This document shows positions 1 through 11,241 of a stretch of DNA of 64,000 nucleotides, in pieces. Position numbers and translations under genes: made by a program. The DNA is from Symsagittifera roscoffensis (lineage: Eukaryota; Xenacoelomorpha; Acoela; Convolutidae). Within the stretch, counting starts at the first letter, position 1. Each line of letters begins with the position of its first letter. Location: contig NC_087071.1 in the NCBI RefSeq assembly GCF_963678635.1, forward strand, positions 5,161,624-5,225,623, given 5' to 3'. The notes beneath the pieces are model-generated. The model saw nothing but the letters and a program-made list of their open reading frames with translations. It was not told where the DNA came from and did not search any database.

Positions 1-2326
1 AAAAATTGAAAAAAGTAGTTAAAAAAATATTTTACTGCAACAAAAAGAATCAGTACCTTCTAGAAAAATTGTTGGAACAAAAAGAATCAGTACCTGTAAG
101 AATTGATGAATATCTTAAATTAACTTAGTTTTTGAAATGCAAAGAGTCTAAACACTTTTAAAGATTGCTATTTATTCTGAAAACAGTTTTTTTTTGTTTA
201 AAATCTAACTGATAATTGGCTCTATACCTACTTTTTTAATTGATTTCATATGAAAAATATCAATAACAGGTTTAGCGTATGGTTGCCAACGATATCTCTA
301 GCTTTGACAAAATTCGAATTCGGTTCAATTGAGTAAGCAAATAATACTAGAGTCTACAATAACTTTTCTTGTAACTTTCCAAAGACTGCTTAGTTGTGTA
401 TAGACAAACCTTAAAAAAAATGCTTTGATATGCCTTTTTTTATTAGTTTTTCTTACTTTTTTGTTCTCATTTGCCTTCAGTTGGTCAAAAGTGATGAATT
501 TCAATCAAAACACTTGAGATGGAGCTTGCCAATTAAAACTTGTCACTGAAAAAATATATGACAAAAAAGGAATTCTTTCTCTACTCTTTATGACATTTTT
601 TCTTCCAAAAATTTGCTTTTCATCGTTCTTAGACCAAATCAAATTTATTGAACAACTTGCGGGCATCATCTGATATCTTCATTAAATTTTTCTATTTTGA
701 GTGTTTCAAAGGATCAATTATTTGGTCAATTATCCTTTTTTCAGTATCAAAACCCTCTAACTTTTTAAAACTCGAAAAAAAATTTCTCAAAGGATGTAAC
801 TCTAAGTCAATAAAAAAAACGCGCTTAACTTGAATCAGATTACGTGTATAAAAAAAGTACAATCTTTAAAAAATCATCTTTTTGGCGCATAATTCTTTTC
901 GCCTTCAAGATTTTTTCTATATCATGTTTTTTTTATGTTTTGAGAATTAAAAAAAAACAAAATCAAATCCGTTTAATTAATTGAAAGGCTAATGATACAA
1001 AAAACAGTCTAAAACTGAGTTCAATTGTAAATTTTTTCAGAAGAAAAAATGATTTTTTGCTGCTTCCGAAAAAATGATTTTGGGAAATTTTCGTTCATAA
1101 CCAAGCTAGAATTAATTTAAAGTAAGCATAGCTTAAATTGTGTTTAGTAATTTTGCATAGCTTGAGAATTTTTGAATATAGTATATAGAAAAACTACGGG
1201 ATACCTAGAAGTTGATTTTTTTCTCAACAAGCATCCATTGTAATGAATTTGATCAAAATGATTAATCGAAGATTGTGACAGGATGTATGTGATGAGGCTC
1301 TTTTTCCTGCACACAACTGTTGACGTTTAAATTAAAAAAAATTTAACTGAATTGTTTGATTCCATCAAAGAAAAACAGATGCGTAAAACAAAAACTCGTG
1401 TTGATATTTCACCTGTGATTGTCTAAGACTAAATTGAGTCAACCAACTCTGCATTTATTTCGTGCTATCTAAGCGTAACTGGTCGAAAGAACCAACAAAG
1501 CTAAAAGATCAAAATTTTCATACCTTACTACATACGCAACATTTTTTGTTTTGTCGAAGATTGATTTGAGAAACACAAAAAAATATAAAACGATACAGTT
1601 ATTTTTTGCTCAATTTCAACAGCGGTTAAAACCAAAAAATCAATTAAGTAAGGGCAATCAAAACTTGGGCTAAAAACCTTAATGACATTGTCTCAAAATT
1701 TTTATATTAGTATTAGTTTTCAAATCCAGTAGTTCAAATGCCCTTTGCCGATGTTATTGTATTTCATCTGATGGCTTTTGATTGATTTCATTAGATATTT
1801 TTACATGTTTTTTTTTGGTAAAAAAAGGAATTATGAGACTTTACTTCAAATTCCAATTTTTGATCCTTAAACTATGAAATATATCTTTCGACTAGTAATC
1901 ATTTACAATTTTTTAGAAACATAAAACAACGAACTTTTTTTTCGCCATAATCTTAGAGAAAAAAAGTTTTTTTTTTCATTTTTTTCCTCTGCAAATTCGC
2001 AACAAAATCTTGTTTGAATTACAAGTGGAATATTTTTCCCATAAAATTGAACCAAATTGAAAATAAAATAACAATTTTTATGAAATTTTTTTCAATTGTT
2101 TTTGATTTGCTCGAAGTTTTCATATTTGGTTCGTACGAGATAAACAACAATTAGTTTTTGCATCTAGAACCTTGTTTGCAACTCGACACTAACTGTATCG
2201 CTCCAATAAAAATTTTTCGTTGCTCACCTATTGCAAAAAAGGGTAAGATGAAAAATGTTTACAGCAGATAGCAATTCCATTAGAAGAACTCCACCATCTG
2301 ACTCATCTGTATGCATGAAAGAATTG
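1..2326. repeat. AT-rich dispersed repeat, copy 1
   Basis: This AT-rich stretch is a diverged copy of about 35165-36998. Shared blocks in the same order include the start (repeated 'aaaaagaatcagtacc'), 'gaacaacttgcg' near 650, the arm 'aaatcaaatccgttta' near 960 and 'ccaccatctgactcatctgta' near 2295. The match stops at about 2326, and the other copy stops being similar at 36998, inside the 3' end of a Maverick protease pseudogene. That suggests the repeat is the non-coding flank of a Maverick and that this is a fragment of a second copy. I see no convincing coding region here; the short reading frames are compatible with chance. Confidence 0.7.
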
Positions 2327-2502
2327 AAAAAGCAACCTACTAAGTTATCCTGCCTTGTTTTTCGTCAAACCAGTTCAATCTAATTTTGAGTTAACGTTTG
2401 CCTTTTTCCATTTCGCAACGAAGATATACACTTGTAGTGAGAAACAAAATTTATAACTTTCTTTGATATTTGAAGACGAAAAAATGATGCCACTCACAGT
2501 TT

Positions 2503-3390
2503 CTTGCCGACTTCCGAAGAAACTGGCAGAAAATTTGTGTCCGGGTTGTTACTGCAGACAAATTTTGCTTGCCTATCTAACAAACCGAATATTTTGTGCC
2601 AGCTAAAATACAGTGATGTCCCAAACTCGAGCTCAAAAATGTTATTCATTTAGGATTGTTACATTTTTAAATTATAGGGGATTGTTAGTGATTTTTGTAA
2701 GCTATGAAAAAGCAACCCCTCTTTCTCCAATTGATTTAATGTACTGGGACAGTGCTCTTGAAAAATTTTGATTGATTTCTATAAAACATTTCGTTGAATA
2801 ATGAGTTTTATGAGACTAAACTGTGCTCATTTTTTTTGTCATTTTTTTGAGATAAGTTTTCAAACAAATTATCATAGAGAACGAGCAAAAGAAGAATAAA
2901 GGGAGTGTCCTTGTTGCGGAGTGTCTTTCTTGTCGACTTCCGAAGAAACTGGCAGAGAATTTGTGTCCGGGTTGTTACTTCAGACAAATTTTGCTTGCCT
3001 ATCTAACAAACCGAATATTTTATGCCAGCTAAAATACAGTGATGTCCGAAACTCGAGCTCAAAAATGTTATTCATTTAGGATTGTTATATTTTTAAATTA
3101 TAGGGGATTGTTAGTGATTTTTGTAAGCTATGAAAAAGCAACCCCTCTTTCTCCAATTGATTTATGGTACTGCGACAGTGGTCTTGAAAAACTTTGATAG
3201 TTTTCTTCAAGACATTTCATTGAATAATGAGTTTTAAGAGACTGAAGTGTGCACAGGATAGGCCCTCACGTTTGTCTCTGTACGACCCTGTTTTCCAGAG
3301 ACAAGTTTCAAAAAAAATTATCAAAGAGAATGCAAGAGCAAAAGAAGAATGAAGGGAGCGTCCTGCTTGCGGAATCTGCTGACAATTCAC
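2503..3390. repeat. 426-bp tandem duplication (two copies)
   Basis: Two adjacent copies start at 2503 and 2929. Each begins with a segment like 'cgacttccgaagaaactggc', runs through 'gtccgggttgttact' and 'aaaaatgttattcatttagg', and ends near 'gcaaaagaagaat(a/g)aagggag'. The copies are very similar, so the duplication is fairly recent. The terminal motif with 'aaagaagaa..aagggagcgtc' reappears at about 53798-53830, linking this block to the flank of the Maverick-rich region. No gene is seen. Confidence 0.8.
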
Positions 3391-3405
3391 AATTTAGCTG
3401 GCTTC

Positions 3406-3766
3406 GTAAGGATTATAGAAACAAAAAAATTTTCATGCCAGAAGTTTTTTCTTTGCGGTATTTATTTAAATTGACTTCGAATCAGCGCTGAAAAAAAGAT
3501 GAGTGTGTACTAACTATTAGTTTTTTATTAAAACTGATCTCAAAAACCGAAACCGATCAATTTTTTATGCCAAAAACTGATAGTTTTTGCCTATCTCAAT
3601 TGCAAAAACTTCTTTTTGTTCTCAAAAATAAAAAAAATGGAAACAAACTGAGGTAAACTATTCAATAGGTGACAAAGCTGAATTTGAAATGATTTATTTT
3701 TCCAAAAACTAAAGGTCGCATTCACAATTTCACAATTTTTGCTGAAAAATGACAAAAGACGTGTAA
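3406..3766 (+). repeat. Direct repeat B, left copy (possible BEL/Pao LTR remnant)
   Basis: This 361-bp block starts 'gtaaggattatag' and ends 'gacgtgtaa'. It recurs in the same orientation at 33459-33810 with a few substitutions and small indels. The pair brackets the BEL/Pao coding halves, which fits decayed LTRs. Against this, the ends are not TG...CA, I see no target duplication, and the gag frame starts only 12 bp after the left copy, leaving no room for a leader. A short duplication 'gacaaaagacgtg' at the junction suggests a deletion there. Confidence 0.55.
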
Positions 3767-3778
3767 ACGACAAAAGAC

Positions 3779-4510
3779 GTGGAATGGAAATCGTTTTTCG
3801 ACTTGTTCAAAGGAGCTGTGATTGACAACACGAGACTGACGAAGAGCCAAAAGCTACAGCACTTGAAATCTTCTCTGACTGGAGACGCAGACAAACTACT
3901 ACATTCCAATACGATTACGGACGACATTTTTGACATCGCCATTGACATTCTGGAGAACCGATACGACAACAAACGTTTGATTTTGCGATCACAATTGCAC
4001 GAAATTTTCAGGCAGTGTTCGTTGACAACCGAAAACATCAAAGATCTTCGAAGGATATTTTCTTTGTTTACATTCTGACGGAACGACTTCCCATTGAAAC
4101 ACGGAAAGCTTGGGAAATTTATACACCAGGAAGAGAACCTCAGTGATACGGCCAGCTTAAGAAGCTTCTCGAAGAAAGATGCCAAGCTCTTGAAACATCA
4201 TCTTTGCGATCGACATCGATGGTTAATCAACATTTCGACGGGAAAGGAAGTAACATGACACCAAAAATGCTTCAGACAAACCTAGCTACAACAGACAAGG
4301 ACGAATGCGAATGTTGTGGAAAAAACCACCGGATCTACCGATGTGACATCTTCTAAAACCTGTCAATCAAAGAGAGATCTCAACTGATCAAAGTGAAACA
4401 GCTGTGCTTCAACTGTTTTCGACCTGGACATAGAAGTGAGGATTGATCTGGCTCTCGATGCAAAAAATGTGGACAGAAGCACAACACTCTTCTTCATCGA
4501 GAGCAAAAAA
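3779..4510 (+). pseudogene. BEL/Pao gag remnant
   Basis: This is the remains of a BEL/Pao Gag polyprotein, which would form the virus-like particle core. The first 100 codons (3779-4078) are open and have the pattern of the DUF1759 Gag domain (SFFDLFKGAVIDN, then LKSSLTGDADKLL). Shifted frames continue through LPIETRKAW to three cysteine motifs: C-X2-C-X4-H-X4-C near 4309-4356 (CECCGKNHRIYRC), another near 4408-4448 (CFNCFRPGHRSEDC) and a third Cys-Cys-His near 4456-4497. The N-terminal part expected of a full Gag is missing, and several stops and frameshifts make the gene inactive. Confidence 0.8.
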
Positions 4511-5920
4511 ATGTTTGAGAAAAACCAGACCTTGGAACACCAAAGACTCCAGCAAAGGTTAAGACAGATGACAAAAAATTTACCGGAGCAGCAACTCATG
4601 AAAAATCTCAGGATGAAGTATTTCTACAAACTGCCATCATTCCACTCGAGATCAATGCAGAAATATTCGAGGAGTACTGGATTCAGCATCACAGAACAAT
4701 CTAATAACAGAAGCAGCTGTTCAACGTTTACACATACGCAACAGACAACAAGGATTTGCGGAGTTGGAGGAAATGAGGTTTGCGATAACAACGGACAAGT
4801 TCATCTACTCATCCGGTTATCGAACAATGAACCAATTTCAATAATAGCATTAATTCTTCAGAAGCTAAGCAACCATTTGCCTTCTAGACGAATCAAAATT
4901 GATAATTGGACAACAGTAAAGAAATTTACAATTGGTCGATCCCGGATTCCACTATCCACAGGAAATTGACATAATAATTGGGGCAGCACACTACGAGGAT
5001 CTGATGATTGGAAACAATAGAATCAAGGAACAGACATGTTCAATTTATTATCGACTCTCAGTTTTTGGCTGGCTTGTAATTGGACAACAAAACAGCAAAA
5101 AACGTATATGCTTCACTACAACAACAAAATCATTTTTTTGAAAGCAACACAAAGTTACAAAGTTTTTGGGAAATTGAGGAAGTTCCAGAAAGAAAACTGT
5201 GGACATCAGAGGAGCTTAAATGTGAGGAACACTTCAAAGCAACAACTAAACGCAGGCCAGATTGACGATTTTTGGTAAAAGTGCCCTTCAAAGAAGAAAT
5301 TGCACTACTTGGAGACTCACTTCAGCAGGCTCGCAGACGACTGCGTAGTTTACTCTATCGTTTGGAAAGGAACCCTGAGCTCTATAAGAAGTACAATGAC
5401 TTCATCAACGAGTTTCTTAACCTTGACCATATGGAGGAAGTTCCAGACAACGAGTTGGTGCGATCGCACTTTAACTGTTTCTACATGCCACACCATTGCG
5501 TTTTCGAGGATTGAAGCACGACAACAAAACTTGGAGTGGTTTTTGACGCATAATCAAAGACGACATCTGGAATATCACTCAACGACAAACTGATGGTTGG
5601 ACCTACAGTTCAGAAAGACCTCTTCAGCATTCTGATTCGCTTCCGAATGCATCAGGTAGCACTTTCAGCCGACATTGCGAAAATGTACCGCCAGGTGGAG
5701 TTGGAAGAAGAAGACAGAGACTATCATCGAATCTTGTGAAAACATCAAAACTCGGCAGAGGTTAGGCATTACTGAATGACCAGAGTTACTTACGGAATTG
5801 TTTCTTCAGCTTTTCATTCGATTCGACCTCTTCAAGTGCTTGCTGAAGAAAGTGACGACGACTCGTTTAGAATAGCACCACTCGACGACATGTACGTGGA
5901 CGCCCTTCTATCAGGATCTT
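4511..5920 (+). pseudogene. BEL/Pao pol, 5' part: protease and N-terminal reverse transcriptase
   Basis: This continues the BEL/Pao polyprotein. The end of the retropepsin-like domain is recognisable at about 4935-5090 (YPQEIDIIIGAAHYEDL, then FGWLVIGQ), and the RT starts near 5170. RT blocks seen are LLGDSLQQARRRLRSL, DIAKMYRQVELEEEDRD (first catalytic Asp region, about 5668-5725), RVTYGIVSSAF and DDMYVDALLSG. The last is the YVDD block (here YVDA), ending at 5920, where the 23.8-kb LTR element interrupts the gene. The same protein resumes at 29755. Several stops and frameshifts were present independently of the insertion. Confidence 0.85.
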
Positions 5921-6808
5921 TGTAACATTCGCCCAAATACTACACAGCGACGGAGCGTAGAAAAAGTACCTATTAACGACTGGCAGGCGTCAGTTACCTT
6001 AATCCTACTCGTTTTTCACCGTTTCGACCTTGCCAGTTGATTTCTGGTCTGTCTAGGGCTAAATAAAAAGTTACTATTTTCAGGCCATCAGTCAAACGAC
6101 TTTCGATCAGCTTTCGTTTACATGCAAACACAACCACATAGCTGAGTCTGGGATCCTCAGACTACGTGATTGCCATTAAAAACACGGCTCGAACAACCTA
6201 TTTTAACATGTTTTTGTGTGACAGTTCTATATTAAATCCATTGGAGATGGATTGACCCTTTCCCTTTCCTCTTTCTAGCAACTCATGTTCTAAAATATCA
6301 AATAATACAGGTGTTAATTCAGACTTCTACGACATCCAAGTAGCTACAAAGTTAGTTTTATATAGTCTCTTCACATAAAACAGTCTCTGGGGGACCAAGC
6401 CTCCGCTCCCGTAATTTTCCTGAGATAACGTTCTTATCTCTTCCAATTTGTGGCACGGGAGGGTTCTGTGGAATATTCCTTCCCCACTGAAGCTTCCTTC
6501 TCCACCAATTTCCACTGCTAAGAGTCTTATCGTGTGTTGTTGCCACGATAAGAGGCTTCGTGTTTTTCGTCTCTTGTGCGACCGTTTTCCACAATATTTG
6601 TCGTTGTTCTGTTTTTCGTCCTTTTTCGTCAAAATGGCCGTCTTTTTGTATTTCTCAGAAATATTCCCCTTCCGATCGAAATTTTGAAAATAAAAATTCT
6701 AGAATACTCTTACCCTCCTTCGCAATACTTTGTCATTAATAAGGCCTTTATTCGTTTTTCTTCGTGTCGCCGGAAGGTTGCGCTGTGTCAATCTGGCAGA
6801 ATGGCACA
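5921..6808 (-). repeat. 3' LTR of the giant retrotransposon
   Basis: This 888-bp repeat matches 28871-29754 over its whole length with scattered substitutions and small indels. On the - strand it starts TGTGCCATTCTGCC and ends GGCGAATGTTACA. An AATAAA (- strand, 6747-6752) is conserved in both LTRs, about 57 bp from the LTR start. Short reading frames inside the LTR are not supported as genes. Confidence 0.92.
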
Positions 6809-7724
6809 AACTCCCGGGAAAAGTCCCCATCAAAGTCCCTATTGATCGCATAACACCGGGTTATCGACAAGTAGTGTTCCAGTTCTCTGTAATCAATCTT
6901 ACAAATCGCATAAGAAAATGAAATTTATCTACTCCGCCTCAACTCACTACGTGTTCACAAATGGCATCGTACAACATCTCACTGCCTTTCAACGATTTCA
7001 CAAAATTTGCACCATGAGGAGTGTCCTAGATAAAATTTCTTTTCTGACTACTTCCGTCGTCTTGCCATAAAACTTTTTTTCGCTCTTTGTGATTAAAAAA
7101 TGGGACATGGCACGGCCACGCACCCGTTAAAATTAACTTAACTTCACTCACCAAGTATAATCATTTATTTATGCGGTCCTTTCAGTTTAAAAACTAAGAA
7201 ACTCAGTGGCTAGGAAAGTTATTGAGCTACTCACCCTTCTCGAGCGAGTTTACTCAAACTTACCATGTCGCCACACAGTGAAACTGTGTCTTACACAGGT
7301 TAAAATCTTCAGTCATGTTTAAATAGGTAAATTTACTCACCTATGTTCTATATATATATACATAAGTAGTATAACTAAAATTATCTTTCAACAATTTTAA
7401 CAATTGTAACAATTTTCAAAGTTTGGTTTGACCAAACTAAATCAAAACAAAAAGTTTATCAAGTTCAACAATCAAAACTTGGTTGATTGGTTCAAGTTTG
7501 AATCACACAAAGACAATCAAGTTTTTTTCTCCTTCTCTTCTCTCCTTTGCTCACGTCTTCACTTGTTCTCTTCGTTCATAATCTTCATTCCATCGCTTCT
7601 CCATCCTGATCTTCAGCTTCGCTGTTTTCTAGGACTTTCTCCAGCATGTCCATGGAGCTGCGGGCCGTGCCCCAACTCTCCTGTTCCAACAGCCTCGGTT
7701 TGCAACAAGGTAGCAAGTCCACAT
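6809..7724 (-). other. 3' untranslated segment of the giant retrotransposon
   Basis: This stretch of about 900 bp lies between the last long frame and the 3' LTR. It is AT-rich, with a short TA repeat near 7350-7370, and shows no coding sequence. A clear polypurine tract is not visible beside the LTR; the nearest - strand purine-rich stretch is a short GGGGA-type run. Confidence 0.6.
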
Positions 7725-9638
7725 TCAGCTTGTTGCAAGGAATGCTCTCTTATAGGCTCCCGGTCCTATATCTAGCTGGAAAGATTGATAGGCTTCCGTG
7801 TTCCTCGGCATGTGACGCTTCGCGCGTTCATACATCCCTGATGTCATCACTGCACGGAACCAAGGCATCAATCTTTGCCTTGACCATATTCTTTCAATGG
7901 CTTTGGGTATTCTCAGAACCTTGCAGGTGGTTCTGAAAAGATCCAATTCACGACTCATCTTCACGTTGCTCAGCTGCTCAGGGGTCGGCACGGCCGTCTC
8001 CTGTTCACTTGTGTCCGCGTTAGCCTCCAACCATCTCACTGACAGCATGGCACTAACCACCACGATTGATACCTGTTGATTCTGATCTGGCAACCCCGTA
8101 TAGTACAACTCTTCCACGTCCCATACTAGAATCAGATTCCCGCGTTTGGGGTACCACAACGTCTGCGCCAAGCAGTGGCAAGGATACTCCCCATGGGTTC
8201 TCACTATGTTCCTTCGGGTCCGATACCCTGAGGCTCCCAGCAACGGTTCTACCTCCATCAGAATTCTGTGTAAGTCGTCTTTCTCTTCTATGGTGGGGAA
8301 AACAGTGGGTAACGCCCCACTCGCTTTCTGCTTCTGGAATTCACTCACATTGCCCTCGTTCAATCTCAGGAATTCTTCACCCACAACGTCTTGCAACTCG
8401 CCTTCAGATATCTTCGGGACTGCCCGAATGATCTTCGCCAACAAATCATATGACCTCTCCGATATTCTGGCCAACCTCACTCACTTTGGCACAGAGAAAA
8501 GTTGGTCAATCAACACCTGCTGCGTCCTCGCATCCATCACCACCATGTGCGTAGGAGACCTACTATTGCAATATGGTGCGGAGCTTGAACCCACCAGATG
8601 TTTTGAACCAGTAGGTTTATGATATGCTTCACTATCCTTCAGATTCATTTCGTTCTCCAGAGCTTCTCTCCAGCCTCCGATCTTCTGCTCTGTCTGCAAA
8701 GCTCCAGGGAATACTTCCACGCTGAGGGACGTCACTAGCTCATGGGCACGCTCCAGGCGCTCAAGCGATTCTATCGAACTCGTCATGCTACAAAATCCCA
8801 AGGCTGTGATCAAGTTTACATCCGTCACCCCATGACAGTCCGCGACCAACTCCATGCCACTCTTATCCGGCATGCTCAATCTTTCGTACAATCACGCCAG
8901 TTGTCGATGCTGCTCGCTCAGCATAATCAGGCAGTGCCCCAAGTTACAAACATGTCCTTCCATCCCACTATGTTGAGCCAAGCATGTGCCTTGCTTCAAC
9001 CAATTGCTCGATCGACCTTCCTCGGACAGCTCCGTGGATGGGTTGCCCTTCCGCTTCGTCAACCTCATGGCCAGCAGATGGTGTAGCATGGCCAGATCAT
9101 GTAGACTCGCGTCATCATCCAGGTCTAACGTGATATCCGCCGTCATGTCCCAGATTAAACCGGCGTTAGGATGAGGACACCAAGAAGGCTTCATGAAATC
9201 CCACATCGTTACTAGACTGGTTTTCAAGGGACCGTCCCAAGAACCACAATAAAAACTCACTTGCCCCTTTAGCTCGGGAACCGAGGGTTCGACCACTCGT
9301 TCTTCCAAGATAATTCCCAGCTTGGGTTGTTCCACCATCAGCATTCCAGTTTCTTTAATCCGTTCAACCCAGAAATTGGGTACTATGACTTGCTCATAGT
9401 CGAAGTACGCTTCCCTGGCTTCTTCATTCACGAAGGGAATATACGCCATCCCCGGTATGCCACACACATATTGGAACGACTTCAGTTTCCCAAGTGTTGC
9501 AAAGTCTTTTTGTCCCTTGACTGCTTCAATCAACTCCCGGCTCACTTTCAATTCTTTGTTGGAATATCGTCTCACTTCTTCCAACTTGCGATAGCTCTCC
9601 ATGTCATTCGACTCCTTATTTGATACAGTCAACGGCAT
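7725..9638 (-). pseudogene. C-terminal part of the giant 3' polyprotein (unknown function)
   Basis: This is one reading frame of about 637 codons interrupted by two in-frame TGA codons (8892-8894 and 8481-8483). It lies in the same frame as the preceding 510-codon segment and is separated from it only by a TAG at 9693 and 18 codons. I recognise no domain. Visible traits are LDLDDDASLHDLAMLHHLLAM, a Cys/His-containing piece (CLAQHSGMEGHVCNLGHC) near 8930-8990, and a hydrophobic segment THMVVMDARTQQVLIDQLF near 8490-8545. Retention of frame over a long distance indicates a real former coding region rather than chance. Confidence 0.6.
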
Positions 9639-9692
9639 ATCTTGATATGGTTCCAGGAGTGCCCTAAGGAAGTTTCTTTCGCAATCAACTCC

Positions 9693-11225
9693 CTATTGCC
9701 GAATGATCTTTATACCTTCTCCCAAAACAGGAGTGGGGATACGATCCACCACGAACCTGACAAAGCAAAGGGCATCCTTACGCTTAGCCCATGCTATCGC
9801 AGAATCGTGTTTTGAAATCAACGCTCGCAGAGCTTCCATCAACTCCAGCTCCTGTTCCCGTGATTTCGAATCATTACTGGCTTCACATTCCGCCTTCTTG
9901 ATGCCCATCAAGCACCAAGCCAACCGTACTTGCAGATCAGTTCTCGTGCAAGGATGAGCCAGGTAAGCTGCCACCGTCGCAGGTGCATGCATCGTCTCGT
10001 CGAAGTATCTCTGGAGGGCCGCCCTCCAAGAAATTTCTAGTAGTTTTTCCAATCCGATTTCGTTCGCTTCAGAGGACATTACCGTGCCGTATTCTTTCCG
10101 ATTTAAGTTTGAATTCTCCGTAAGCTCTTTCAGATATTCCTGCATGGCTCGCTTCTCGCTCCAAGCCATCAGGTGCCCTCTCGCGGAGTTCCTCGCTTTC
10201 AACATCTCCACATAACCCCTTGCTGGATCTCCCATGTGGACCGATTCCGGCACAGTGACTCGACTGTACTCGACCACGTCGAGTTGTCCTTCCAGTTTCA
10301 ACTTGGCCATGTTGGTTCGCGAGGGCCTGTAATCTTCAAGTCCTCCAGATCCACATTGACTGATGATCTCCATCTCTAACTTAGTGTCTGCCAGGGTTTC
10401 TGATGTCTTCTTTGACTTCATGGCTGTCGTGGTCAGACCTGCCAAGAGCATAGGGGGTATCGGGTTTTCTTTTTCTCCCCCTATCAGCGTCGCACCAACT
10501 CCTTGCCCGCTCTCGCCTGAACGACCTGCGCTCGTTAGAGAGGCCACCACTGCGCTGGCTTTCGACTTCACCACTCTCGGGTTCACGGCTCGACTTCCTG
10601 TCTTCCCTTTTAGTCGCTTCAGCCCCTTTCTGGCTCGTCTAACGGGTAATTTCTTTGTGACCTGCTGATCATCGGCACTGTCTTCTGTAACTGACTCGGT
10701 CAGAACATCCGACTCCATGGAGTTCACTATTTTCTCCAGGACCTCACGCATGATGGGTTGGTTCAATCCCATCTTCATTATGGACTGCGTCCCATATCGT
10801 CGTATCACGTCCCATGACCTCTCCATGAAATTCACTCGGCTCCAGGTTGCCCCTGTCCTGCCTTCTAACTCACTTTGATATCTCTCCCATTCCTCTTCCG
10901 GTAGCGTACTCAGGAAGGATACCCTCATTGATTCTTCGATTTTTCTCCTCCTCGGTGACTCATGGAGCAATCTCTGCGGATCTCTGTCTCGAAATTCTCT
11001 CGCCTGGCTTATTGGGTCCATCGGGGATAAGTCGGCCGACGCCTCCTTTGTAGGGGACATGAAAGACGATGGCGTCATTAGCAATAGACTCCCATCGACT
11101 TCCCCATCGTCGTCTTCACTGAACCGGCATTCTAGCAAGTCTCTCTCCAACGCTCCTAGATCCGTCTCACCCGGTTTTCCCGTCTTTCCCTCGATGTCGT
11201 TATAGTTATCGTCCTGATCCATCAA
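9693..11225 (-). pseudogene. Middle-C part of the giant 3' polyprotein, 510 open codons (unknown function)
   Basis: This frame is open for 510 codons. The first about 130 residues are acidic and rich in Ser and Pro (for example FSEDDDGEVDGSLLLMTP). A strongly basic stretch follows around residues 190-215 (KLPVRRARKGLKRLKGK) that could bind nucleic acid or act as a nuclear signal. The C-terminal third looks globular and helical. Upstream, the same frame extends through an acidic Pro-Lys stretch that overlaps the end of the previous segment, so the two were probably joined before a single-base indel near 11270. I find no known family. Confidence 0.6.
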
Positions 11226-11241
11226 TTCATCGTCATCTGCA

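Noticed and set aside
6327-6632. Reading frame of 101 codons within the LTR, with a 91-codon counterpart at 29303-29578
   Set aside because: Present in both LTRs but the two copies differ in frame along their length, and the product resembles nothing. Best explained as chance in the LTR.
6809-6840. Polypurine tract beside the 3' LTR
   Set aside because: The - strand sequence before the LTR contains only a short GGGGA run interrupted by pyrimidines; not convincing.
8066-8622. + strand frames of 120-160 codons opposite the giant element's genes
   Set aside because: They are antisense shadows of the long - strand frames and resemble no protein.
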